From Thiotrichaceae bacterium (lineage in GTDB: Bacteria; Pseudomonadota; Gammaproteobacteria; Thiotrichales; Thiotrichaceae): a stretch of DNA of 44,633 bases. The notes beneath the pieces are model-generated. The model searched no databases, was not told where the DNA came from, and saw only the letters and a program-made list of their open reading frames with translations. The stretch spans positions 1 through 44,633 of the forward strand of contig JALSJN010000078.1 of NCBI GenBank assembly GCA_026989335.1, read 5' to 3'. Within the stretch, counting starts at the first letter, position 1, and each line of letters starts with the position of its first letter. Shown here one piece after another: positions 28,001 through 35,708 of this stretch. The translations under genes and the position numbers were made by a program.

Positions 28001-28509
28001 CACAGGGCCTGAATATAGTCTGATTCTTTTGTTGCCCCTAAACAAGCTACTCGTACATCTTCAGGTATATCATCTTGAAAGGTCACTAAAGCATGCGCTT
28101 CTTCGGTTTGCCAAATCAACTGACACCGAGAGATTTTCTTGAGTGAAAATAAGGCTGCGGTTCGATAAACATCGTGGCGACGAATAACTTTTTTATTCTC
28201 AATAATAATGTCATTAGCATTAAGCGATTTATTCTTTAATAGTGCCGACTTTATACCATCATCTGTCAACCGCTCTTCACGATAACTCTGACGAAAACGT
28301 AACTGCGGCCAATAGCCATAAGCCCCCGTTAATTCATGCGAGGCCTTCATCGCATCGGGGAACTTCAAGTGCTCAAAGCCATGCAAGGTATTATGATGAA
28401 CAAAGTCTTTAATTGAAGCTTGCGCGGGTAACACATGCGCAAAGCGTTCTACCGCATGAAGTATTTCATCCGTTGCGGCAGTAAGTTGCGATGTAGATTC
28501 CTTTAACAA
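25024..28509 (-). CDS. dabA: DabA-like (UPF0753/DUF2309) inorganic carbon transport subunit, extra long
   Basis: 1161 residues; characterised DabA is ~830. The beta-carbonic-anhydrase-like zinc site is intact: C626 and D628 in LIFCMDDREEGLRRHLE, H816 in VVLIGHYSNNQNNPHAS and C831 in AYGCGACSGKFSG. The 15-residue H-to-C spacing equals that of Halothiobacillus DabA (H524/C539). The N-terminal family motif FVHHNTLHGFEHLKF lies near 36-50. Expected role: peripheral cytoplasmic subunit that hydrates CO2 in one direction, energised by the membrane subunits. The start is a TTG at 28509 with AGG about 9 nt upstream; the next ATG would delete the N-terminal motif. Compared with the short form, about 275 residues are added before the zinc site. 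Confidence 0.92.
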   Translation of the reverse strand: MLKESTSQLTAATDEILHAVERFAHVLPAQASIKDFVHHNTLHGFEHLKFPDAMKASHELTGAYGYWPQLRFRQSYREERLTDDGIKSALLKNKSLNANDIIIENKKVIRRHDVYRTAALFSLKKISRCQLIWQTEEAHALVTFQDDIPEDVRVACLGATKESDYIQALWKACINVLNLDVKFVHPEGMTNLAPEQAEKIFSKIISSENGSAIANDVLPKTQETQQEAWQQLEALVQDKTGDFNLHTVIKQLTDFNVTADIEAKSSSKINPLIQKKSWQQLNKSIDKIGHSYTLRGFLKALTGEDVQTEIVPYLLPYISNWLDEGFARWHANSVMNKSFYQSWKASAKVDSNRFFNDIPDWQEHLNSLPNSALDTIVTELGRMGIPEDKWGAYITRLALDLPGWSGMFYWRHKKPEYNSNTEMQVDIFDYLAVRLVLEHLHIRKLCRRLWLIEGDLDTIRGYLHQQDAEHLVRYGLFNEHLPEYVKGSAQRLIALTAQRESLNTHKEEWQQLAQIIWTWQQSDDVAKVRTTTRGNDQLAEKNAWVLFRLAQHLGLNARDISQLNATQINTLFDCIAQMDKQTAGFILLQAYENHYRDQVFATVAKNHGRGTWANRDQRPQAQLIFCMDDREEGLRRHLEHQNPAIETFGAAAFFGIVMNWKGLYEKESFPLCPVVATPQHEIEEVADAQHVEAVEKHKRRAAVTVQLKNFIHQDSHRSVLKTAFLTALYMPIAFLTLAVKIFSPLTWSERILSLQKSLNKKPVTRIDTTFSKDKSSSFRHLKHGFTIDEQTNIVEAFLQNNGLLSGFSNFVVLIGHYSNNQNNPHASAYGCGACSGKFSGPNGRAFAAMANHPEVRKQLVKRTISIPDDCWFVGAEHDTCNEKISWEDIDLIPEPLQKPFKKLQNEVALACQQSAHERCRKLASAPKNPTLKSAKKHIAGRAVDISQARPELGHATIATGFVGRRHLSQGMFMDRRCFLISYDASVDPEGKFLERILLSAGPVGAGINLEYYFSAVNNERYGCGSKIVHNLSGLFGVMEGASGDLRTGLPLQMIEIHEPMRLQLMVEAKIETLTQIYNNQPSIQELVGNGWVLLSAKDPDSDQIHTFNPEKGWEIWSNEANNKKGDNTAIEVSTIKQSEDWYNGNYDHLPAALIETVKVHA

Positions 28510-28617
28510 TCTTCTAACCTTTTTAATTGTTGTTGTAGGATAACCTGATCAAGTCCCATTATTATTAGCTTGCCAGAACTCCGCTAAAATTATAACCGAC
28601 TTAATCAGCTCACCATA

Positions 28618-30120
28618 TTAGTGTGCGTTTAATGAAACAAGTTGAACAAAATGATTAACCGTGGGCGTGATTAAATCAATAATCGGCGCGGGGTACAAGC
28701 CAAAACCTACCATACCTAGCGTCAATACCGTGGCCGCTAGCACTTCGGTATTTCTAAGGTCATTTATATCTTCCATGCTCTCATTCGCTGGGCCTGTAAA
28801 CAAGCGTTTAATCGTGCGTACACTGTAGGCAGCGCTCACCAGTACGCTAAAGGATAAAATCACCATTACCCAGCCCCACTGCTGAAAACCTCCTATCATT
28901 ACATGTAACTCAGCCACAAAACCTGCCGTTCCTGGCAAACCAACCCCTGCGATAAAGGCGATAATGATAAAGAAAGCGAAACGTGGAGTAATACCCATTA
29001 ATGACCCGTAATCATTAATATTTTTGGTTTGGGTACGCTCATACAATAAACCAATCAACATAAAAGATGCACCAGCAACAAAACCATGCGCGATCATTTG
29101 ATAAACCGCGCCTGTCATACCCGTCACATTTAAAGTGGATATTCCTAGTAGTACCACGCCCATATGTGCCACCGATGAATAGGCGATCATTTTTTTAAGA
29201 TCACTTTGCCGCCATGCCAGTAAAGCACCGTAGGTAATAGCAATTAAGGCAAGCACCATTAATAAGTTTTGTAGAGAAAGTGCCGCATTCGGTAACATTT
29301 CACAGGCTCGAATTAAACCGTAAGCCCCCATTTTTAATAATATACCAGAAAGCAAAATACTCACCGGACTAGGCGCTTCAACATGTGCAACAGGTAGCCA
29401 ACCATGCAAAGGAAATATCGGCATTTTAACGCCAAAGCCTATTAATAAACCCAAAAATATAAGCACCTGTTCGGTGTTATCTAAGTGCTTTGCGCCCTCT
29501 GCTATCGCTGTAAATGAGAATGATTGTCCGCCTGTGGCATCAAACAATACTAATAAACTCAGCAACATAAATACTGAGCCACCCATAGTATACAAAACGA
29601 AATTAAGCGCCGCTGTTTGTCGGCCTGCTCCACCCCAGCGATCAATCAAAAAAAACAAAGGGATTAAAGTCGCCTCCCAAAACACATAAAACAACGCCCA
29701 GTCACGTGCCATAAAAACGCCCATAATAGCGCTAGACAATACCAGCATCAGCAAGTAATAACTTTTAGGGTGATGATTAATTGATTTAGATGACAGAATA
29801 GCAACCCAAACTAAAAGAGTCGTCAATAGCACCATTGGATATGAAAAGCCATCGACCCCCAACGAAAAAGAAGTACCCATGCGGGTATTCCACGCATGCT
29901 GATAGGTTTGCCATAAACCTTGTTCTGTCGGGGTTACATCACCCCACAGCAATAAGTAGAAGGCATACAATAGGGTTGCTGTTGCGGTTGTAATAGCGAT
30001 AGCACGAATCACTGACACGCTACTGTTTGATGATGATTGACAATATTTGGTTGGTAATAGCGCGATAATAAACGCACCCACAAGCGGCATCAAAAGCAAA
30101 CTTAATAAGCTGGATGACAT
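28618..30120 (-). CDS. NuoM-like antiporter subunit, first gene of the Dab operon
   Basis: 500 residues, about 14 helices. Channel residues are complete: Glu in FYVFWEATLIPLFFLIDRWG (near 147), Lys in GFGVKMPIFPLHGWLP (near 230), EAPSPVSILLSGILLKMGAY, and the late Glu in GTAGFVAELHVM (near 403). AAAGG stands 4 nt before the ATG. No NADH-, FMN- or quinone-site genes (nuoB-I) accompany it, so it belongs with DabA rather than complex I. The gap to dabA is 108 nt and holds a short match to the palindromic element (28570-28586). The operon promoter should lie in 30121-30250; no clear -35/-10 was found. Confidence 0.9.
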   Translation of the reverse strand: MSSSLLSLLLMPLVGAFIIALLPTKYCQSSSNSSVSVIRAIAITTATATLLYAFYLLLWGDVTPTEQGLWQTYQHAWNTRMGTSFSLGVDGFSYPMVLLTTLLVWVAILSSKSINHHPKSYYLLMLVLSSAIMGVFMARDWALFYVFWEATLIPLFFLIDRWGGAGRQTAALNFVLYTMGGSVFMLLSLLVLFDATGGQSFSFTAIAEGAKHLDNTEQVLIFLGLLIGFGVKMPIFPLHGWLPVAHVEAPSPVSILLSGILLKMGAYGLIRACEMLPNAALSLQNLLMVLALIAITYGALLAWRQSDLKKMIAYSSVAHMGVVLLGISTLNVTGMTGAVYQMIAHGFVAGASFMLIGLLYERTQTKNINDYGSLMGITPRFAFFIIIAFIAGVGLPGTAGFVAELHVMIGGFQQWGWVMVILSFSVLVSAAYSVRTIKRLFTGPANESMEDINDLRNTEVLAATVLTLGMVGFGLYPAPIIDLITPTVNHFVQLVSLNAH

Positions 30121-30259
30121 ACTGCCTTTCTCGTGAATTTGATTTTCTGCAATTCTACACTAACTGAGTAAAATTCTCCTTAATTTTGAGGTATCAGTTT
30201 TTAAAACGGACATATGAATAAATAGCATACAAATTAATAATTATCAAAGCATTTAATAA

Positions 30260-30267
30260 GGGGGGGG
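30260..30267. repeat. poly-G(8) tract upstream of the MauG-type gene
   Basis: Eight consecutive G residues, directly followed by TACAAT (30268-30273), a good -10-like hexamer located 36 nt before the ATG at 30309. Slippage in such a tract would change promoter spacing. No matching -35 hexamer at 16-18 nt was found. Confidence 0.5.
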
Positions 30268-30308
30268 TACAATGCGCGCGAAGTGTTTTATTTACAGAGA
30301 AGATAAAT

Positions 30309-31535
30309 ATGAAAGCCCCGAAGTCGCCCCTAGCAATACTAACTACCAGCTTACTCATTACGATTTCGATCGGCGCGTGTAATTCAGCCAATGATTCAAA
30401 AAATAATTTCAATGAAAAAGATGGAGCAACCAACAGCCCTAACGTAAGCACATCCGTTAACCAACAAATTACTTCACTGGGTGAAGAGTTATTTCATGAT
30501 GAAACCTTATCAAGAGATGGCAACCAATCGTGTGCAAGCTGCCATAATCCAGACCATGCATTTATTGATGATCGTATCAATGAAACCAGTTTAAGCCAAT
30601 CTACTCCCAGCTCTGTATCATCTGGGCAAGATTCAGCAGCATTGGGTGATAGAAATACCCCTACTGCCAGCTATGCCGCTTTTATTCCTGATTTTCATTT
30701 TGACAGTAGCGATGAGTTATTTAAAGGCGGGTAGTTTTTGGATGGCAGAGAGAAAAACCTGCATGGTCAAGCCGGACAACCCTTTTTAAACCCTGTTGAA
30801 ATGCAAACCTTAAAATCAGCAGTAGTTGCAAAGGCTAGAAAAAAACACGGTGACATTCTACGTGATTTATACGGTGAGGCTGTTTTTGATACAATTGACC
30901 GCGCTTACAATGCGATTACCTTTAGTATTTCTGAATTTGAAAAAACTGAAGAATTTTCCCCTTTTGATTCAAAATTTGACCGAGTTCTTAAAGGTGAAGA
31001 TACTTTTACTGCACAAGAAGCGCTCGGCCTAACGTTATTTAAAGCAGAAGATAAGGGTAATTGTGCTGCGTGTCACACCGTCCCAACCCTCGCCAACACT
31101 AAACAAGAAAGTACCTTTACGGATTTTAGCTACGATAACCTAGGTGTGCCGCGCAATGACATTGTTCGCGGCTTAAATGGCAAAGGCTATGAATTTGTAG
31201 ACAATGGTTTATTTCAAAACCCTCTGGTTAATGATGCGAAGTTAAAAGGTGCATTTAGAGTCTCCACATTACGCAATATTGCCGTCACTGCTCCCTATAT
31301 GCACAATGGAATCTTTAAAGATTTAAAAACCGTGGTACATTTTTATAACACCCGTGATGTTGATGGTGCACTCAATCCAGAAACATGGGATCCGTGGAGA
31401 GCATCTGAAGTAGATGCGACAAAAAACACCGAAGAGTTAGGTGATTTAAAATTAACTGATGCGGAAGAGGATGCCTTAGTCGCCTTCATGAAAACGCTAA
31501 CAGATAGTCGCTATGAGGATTTAATACCGGACTAG
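30309..31535 (+). pseudogene. MauG/cytochrome-c-peroxidase-type dihaem lipoprotein with in-frame amber codon
   Basis: One frame of 409 codons is interrupted by TAG at 30732-30734. The first part (141 residues) has a lipoprotein signal (LLITISIGACNS) and haem site 1, SCASCHNPDHAFIDD. The second part has GQPFLNPVEMQTLK, haem site 2 NCAACHTVPTLANTK and a C-terminal MauG region (FRVSTLRNIAVTAPYMHNGI, VHFYNTRDVDG). Across the break the family reads GGQFWDGR and here it reads GG-stop-FLDGR, so CAG to TAG (Gln to stop) and TGG to TTG (Trp to Leu) explain it. Without read-through only a one-haem fragment is made, so the gene is probably dead. A TTG at 30738 could in theory restart translation. AGAGAAGA precedes the first ATG. 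It converges on aroA with a 7-nt gap. Confidence 0.85.
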
Positions 31536-31542
31536 GGTTACA

Positions 31543-32868
31543 TTAGACTTCGCTAATAGCCAAGCCAACGCCACTCGCAAGTTTCACAAAATCAGGAAAA
31601 GACGTATTTACATTGGCGCAGTCTAAAATGGTTATTTCACCTTTAGCCCGTAACCCTGCTATTGCAAATGCCATTGCAATACGATGGTCAGCATGGCTAT
31701 CAACTGTACCCTTAGTTAAACCTTTACCTTCCATACCCTGTATTATTATTCCATCAGGCTTAACATCTGTTTGTATGCCACAATTAGCTAAGCCATCAGC
31801 CATTACTTGTATCCGATCACTTTCTTTGACACGTAGCTCTTCTGCACCACTCAGTACTGTTTCACCCGTTGCACAAACAGCGGCAATAAATATAACAGGA
31901 AATTCATCAATTGCTAAAGGAACAAGCTCTTCTGGAATATGAATCCCTTTGAGCTTAGAGGACCGAATACGTATATCTGCCACAGGTTCGCCACCAACCT
32001 CATGATGATTTGAAAGCGTAATATCTGCACCCATTAACTTTAATATTTCGATAACTCCAGTACGGGTTGGATTAACACCCACATGCTCCAACGTAATATC
32101 TGAACCTGCTGCGATACTAGCACCCACCATAAAAAAGGCTGCTGATGAAATATCTGCAGGGACATCAATATCACAAGCTTTTAAAACACTACCGCCTTGT
32201 AATTTAATATTTTCCCCTTTCTCACCCGTTGTTACTACCTCGTAAGAGAAGCCTCGTAGCATACGTTCGCTGTGGTCACGCGTTATCCCAGGCTCTGTTA
32301 TACGAGTTTCACCCTCTGCATATAACCCTGCAAGCAATACCGCAGACTTTACTTGGGCACTGGCAATTGGCAAGGTGTAATGAATACCTGCTAAGTGCTT
32401 CCCCCCTTTTATTTGTAACGGAGGGCGTCCTTCGGCTTGTGTGACAATGTCTGCACCCATTTGAGATAATGGTTTTGTAATACGGTTCATAGGTCGAGAG
32501 GATAATGATTTATCACCCACCAAGGTAGTATCAAATGTTTGTCCAGCCAGTAAGCCAGTCATCAAACGCATTGCTGTACCACTATTACCCATATCTAAAT
32601 CTATTTTAGGCGCTTGTAGGCCTTTTAGACCTACACCTTTGATAGTCAGAGAAGTTGTTGTATTTTGTATTATATCAACGCCCATAGCCCTGAATGCATT
32701 CATAGTTGCAATACAGTCCTCACCATTCAAAAAGCCGTTAACCTGAGTTGTTCCTTCCGCAATTGAGCCAAGGATTATTGATCTGTGTGACATGGATTTA
32801 TCACCAGGAACACGAAGTTTACCTGTTAGTGTACCATTTGGAGAAGTCTTAAAAGTAGTTGTCGGCAT
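31543..32868 (-). CDS. aroA: 3-phosphoshikimate 1-carboxyvinyltransferase (EPSP synthase)
   Basis: 441 residues. Two inverse domains with VPGDKSMSHRSIILGSIAEG near the N-terminus, LDMGNSGTAMRLMTGLLAGQ near 90-110, DKSLSSRPMNRITKPL, the central Asp region PLAIDEFPVIFIAAVCATGE, and ELRVKESDRIQVMADGL and DHRIAMAFAIAGL in the C-terminal half. Known reaction: PEP + shikimate 3-phosphate to EPSP + phosphate, step six of the shikimate pathway. It is the terminal gene of the serC-pheA-hisC-tyrA-aroA supraoperon, although a lipoprotein gene and ~200 nt of AT-rich DNA separate it from tyrA. The usual downstream cmk-rpsA is absent here. Confidence 0.97.
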   Translation of the reverse strand: MPTTTFKTSPNGTLTGKLRVPGDKSMSHRSIILGSIAEGTTQVNGFLNGEDCIATMNAFRAMGVDIIQNTTTSLTIKGVGLKGLQAPKIDLDMGNSGTAMRLMTGLLAGQTFDTTLVGDKSLSSRPMNRITKPLSQMGADIVTQAEGRPPLQIKGGKHLAGIHYTLPIASAQVKSAVLLAGLYAEGETRITEPGITRDHSERMLRGFSYEVVTTGEKGENIKLQGGSVLKACDIDVPADISSAAFFMVGASIAAGSDITLEHVGVNPTRTGVIEILKLMGADITLSNHHEVGGEPVADIRIRSSKLKGIHIPEELVPLAIDEFPVIFIAAVCATGETVLSGAEELRVKESDRIQVMADGLANCGIQTDVKPDGIIIQGMEGKGLTKGTVDSHADHRIAMAFAIAGLRAKGEITILDCANVNTSFPDFVKLASGVGLAISEV

Positions 32869-33072
32869 GAGAGTTATTTTTACAAAAGTTTAAAAGAGGA
32901 AATTTAGCATATGCCCTATTTTAATTCTTCTGTTTAAAGTAAATATAAAGCTAATAATAATGAGATATTAGAAGATTAATAAACGAAAGAACGTGGGATG
33001 TACACCATTTTACCCGTCATCCGAGCATAATTGATAGACTTGTAAGCTAGTAGAGACCTTGCATGCTAATAC

Positions 33073-33597
33073 TTATTGAAATTTTACTTTCTGGCTCTTA
33101 ACCTTACAACTTGTATAGGAGACATTACAAATCTCTATTACCATATAGGCTGTTTGAGGCAAGCTAATTAAAAGTGAAGATATATCAATGGCGCCTTTCG
33201 TTGTTTCAGAATCTTTACACATCATTTTATTATCCGTCAGAAAATTACACGAAAAGTTTGCAACTTCATTACAATCAAAAAACTTAGAACTTCCGCAGCG
33301 TTTACCAAATATTCGAATATCTTTAGTTTCTGAAAGGAAAGCATCAGTACTTACATAAACATCCACCTCATAAGGGTCTGAGGACTTTGCTTTCCAATCA
33401 AAACTGAATAATCCAGATTTTATATTTGCATTTATAACAGGATTTTTTAAACTAAATGCTTTGATAGTTGTACTAGCTTTTGGGTTTTTCGAAATTGGTG
33501 CCGAACTAGGCTTACTAGGCTTACTATTTGTACCTCCCCCACAAGCAAAAAGCAAAGAAGAAATCAAAATACTGAATAGAACATTAATTTTACGCAT
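33073..33597 (-). CDS. hypothetical lipoprotein
   Basis: 174 residues from the ATG at 33597. It has a lipoprotein signal MRKINVLFSILISSLLFACG, with the acylated Cys near residue 19, followed by a low-complexity linker (GGGTNSKPSKPSSAPISKNP) partly coded by a small tandem repeat. The mature part has six or more cysteines (FGKRCGSSKFFDCNEVANFS, MVIEICNVSYTSCKVKSQ), suggesting disulfides in the periplasm or outside the cell. I recognise no family. It interrupts the conserved tyrA-aroA neighbourhood and is more AT-rich than its neighbours, which suggests insertion. Confidence 0.7.
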   Translation of the reverse strand: MRKINVLFSILISSLLFACGGGTNSKPSKPSSAPISKNPKASTTIKAFSLKNPVINANIKSGLFSFDWKAKSSDPYEVDVYVSTDAFLSETKDIRIFGKRCGSSKFFDCNEVANFSCNFLTDNKMMCKDSETTKGAIDISSLLISLPQTAYMVIEICNVSYTSCKVKSQKVKFQ

Positions 33598-33717
33598 AAC
33601 CAAAAACCTATCATTGTAATTCGATTGAATTACTCATTAAGTATAGTCTAAATTATTAATATTTATAATAAAAGCCCATAGTTGGCTATATATTACACAG
33701 AGATTTAATGAACCTCT

Positions 33718-34575
33718 TTAAATGTTTCTATCGCGAGTACTCTTTGCATGCTCAAACAAAGCCTCTATTGATTCTTCATCTTCGTCATCAATTAATTGTG
33801 TTAACTCTGCTAAGTCCTGTTGGTATTTATTCAATGCAGAAAGGATGGCATCTTTATTTTCAAGACAAATATCACGCCACATCACAGGGTCACTGGATGC
33901 AATTCGTGAAAAACTTTTAAAGCCTCCGGCTGCAAAAGCAAAAACATCATCACCATATTCTGATTTAGACAAGGTATTCACTAAAGAATACGCTAAAATA
34001 TGCGGTAAATGACTAGTTGCTGCCAATACATCATCGTGCTGTTTCTCATCCAGTAATTCAACGATAGCACCCGTAGCCTCCCACATATTTTTAACACGAC
34101 CAACGCTATAGGGGGCAGTATCTTCGGTAGGTGTTAACACAACTTTTTGATCCATAAAAAGATCATCAATAGCGGCTTCCACACCGCTTTTCTCTCGTCC
34201 TGCAACCGGGTGACCTGCAACAAAGTTATGCGGCGCCGTACCCCCGAAGACTTCTTCAACAGCTTTAATCACCGCGCCTTTAGCACTACCTGCATCTGTA
34301 ATCACCATATCATCATTAATATAATCAACAATACTTTCTAAGACAGGTTTTATCGCACGCATTGGCACCGCCAGTAGAACCATATCTGCGCCCTTTACAG
34401 CCTCAACTGGATCTAAGGTATAACTGTCAATAACGCCTAGTTCAACAGCTTTTTGTAGGTGTTCTGCATTTCGACTACAACCCACCACTTCACCCACGTA
34501 GCCAGCTTTGCGAAGCGATAACGCCAAAGAGCCACCAATTAGCCCGACACCAAATATACATAATCTTTTTATCAT
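33718..34575 (-). CDS. tyrA: prephenate dehydrogenase
   Basis: 285 residues, TyrA type without chorismate mutase. NAD-binding loop CIFGVGLIGGSLALSLRKAG at the N-terminus, VLLAVPMRAIKPVLESI, DAGSAKGAVIKAVEEVFG, the substrate motif FVAGHPVAGREKSGVEAAID near 115-135, and the helical C-terminus with LAATSHLPHILAYSLVNTL. Known reaction: oxidative decarboxylation of prephenate to 4-hydroxyphenylpyruvate (some homologues prefer arogenate). Its start overlaps the hisC stop by 4 nt (ATGA), so the genes are coupled. HisC-type transaminases in this position often finish Tyr/Phe synthesis. Confidence 0.94.
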   Translation of the reverse strand: MIKRLCIFGVGLIGGSLALSLRKAGYVGEVVGCSRNAEHLQKAVELGVIDSYTLDPVEAVKGADMVLLAVPMRAIKPVLESIVDYINDDMVITDAGSAKGAVIKAVEEVFGGTAPHNFVAGHPVAGREKSGVEAAIDDLFMDQKVVLTPTEDTAPYSVGRVKNMWEATGAIVELLDEKQHDDVLAATSHLPHILAYSLVNTLSKSEYGDDVFAFAAGGFKSFSRIASSDPVMWRDICLENKDAILSALNKYQQDLAELTQLIDDEDEESIEALFEHAKSTRDRNI

Positions 34576-35708
34576 TTTTCCAGTACCTTATCGAACGCAT
34601 CTAAACAAATCTGGTTTTCAGTTTGGGTTGAAATAGTAATACGTAAATGATTAGGCAAACCATAGTTTGCAATTGGTCTTACAATCACCGCTTCATGTAA
34701 TAACGCGTTATAGATCGGCATGGCATCTTGCGCAAAATCGATTGTGATAAAGTTTCCAACACTTGGGATATAGTCCCAGCCTCGCTGTTGGCATGCTTGC
34801 TGCCAAAAAACTAAGCCCTGCTGATTAATTTCCACACATTTTTCCAAATGTTTTTTGTCATCCAATGCAACTGTTGCTGCCAATAGCGCGGGCGTATTGA
34901 CGTTAAAAGGTTGGCGCACACGGTTTAATAAATCTGCGATCTCCTTACTACAAACCGCATACCCTACTCTTAAACCTGCTAACGCATAAATTTTTGAAAA
35001 AGTACGTGTGACGATTAAGTTTGGGAATTGATCCAACCATTGAACCGTATCGGGATAATCATCTTCGGTCACATATTCAAAATAGGCTTCATCGACAACC
35101 ACAATAATGTCAGTCGGAATATTCTTTAAAAATACGTTTAACGCATCAGCATCCAACCAAGTGCCAGTAGGATTATTTGGATTAGCAATAAAAATAACGC
35201 TCGTTTTATCTGTGATGCAATTACGCATTGCAGATAAATCATGCCCATACGGGTTAGTGTTATGATTGACCGCCAGCGCCTGACTAACTTTGGCTGTAGC
35301 ACCAACTGCTTGAACACTAATTGGGTAAACAGCGAAAGCATATTCTGAATATATCGCTTCGCGTCCTTCACATAAAAAGGCACGTGCGATCATATCCAAA
35401 ATATCATTGGAGCCATTGCCTAAGGTGACTTGTTCTGTAGTAATAGTGACAGAATCTGACGTTAAAAGATTGGCCAGTTTTTTCTTGAGCGCAAATCCAC
35501 CACCATCAGGATATAAGCCCAATTGTGAAGAAACATTCTGTAAGGCTTCTTTGACTCGCTCGCTTGGTCCTAGAGGGTTTTCATTCGAGGCTAGTTTCAA
35601 AGTATTTGTTACGCCTAGCTCACGCTCTAACTCATCAATGGGTTTACCCGGTTGATAAGGCTGTAGACCTTGCACTCCCTTCACTGCTAGCAAATTAAAA
35701 TCAACCAT
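34572..35708 (-). CDS. hisC: histidinol-phosphate/aromatic aminotransferase
   Basis: 378 residues, fold-type I PLP enzyme. LASNENPLGPSERVKEALQN at the N-terminus, LGNGSNDILDMIARAFLCEG, IANPNNPTGTWLDADALNVF, VVVDEAYFEYV, and the PLP-lysine motif RTFSKIYALAGLRVGYAV (near 220-240). Known reaction: transamination of histidinol phosphate; the copy in the pheA-tyrA supraoperon is the hisHb type thought to act also on aromatic acids. No other his gene is nearby, so an aromatic role is likely here. The start shares one base with the pheA stop (TAATG). Confidence 0.93.
   Translation of the reverse strand: MVDFNLLAVKGVQGLQPYQPGKPIDELERELGVTNTLKLASNENPLGPSERVKEALQNVSSQLGLYPDGGGFALKKKLANLLTSDSVTITTEQVTLGNGSNDILDMIARAFLCEGREAIYSEYAFAVYPISVQAVGATAKVSQALAVNHNTNPYGHDLSAMRNCITDKTSVIFIANPNNPTGTWLDADALNVFLKNIPTDIIVVVDEAYFEYVTEDDYPDTVQWLDQFPNLIVTRTFSKIYALAGLRVGYAVCSKEIADLLNRVRQPFNVNTPALLAATVALDDKKHLEKCVEINQQGLVFWQQACQQRGWDYIPSVGNFITIDFAQDAMPIYNALLHEAVIVRPIANYGLPNHLRITISTQTENQICLDAFDKVLEK

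Noticed and set aside
20126-30120. A respiratory complex I (nuo) operon
   Set aside because: Only antiporter-type membrane subunits are present. No nuoA-K set with Fe-S, FMN or quinone-site subunits, and DabA is embedded, so a DIC accumulator fits better.
30732-30734. Amber codon recoded as pyrrolysine or by a dedicated suppressor
   Set aside because: Pyrrolysine use is essentially confined to methylamine methyltransferases, and other genes in the window show no recoding. A simple Gln-to-stop mutation explains the site.
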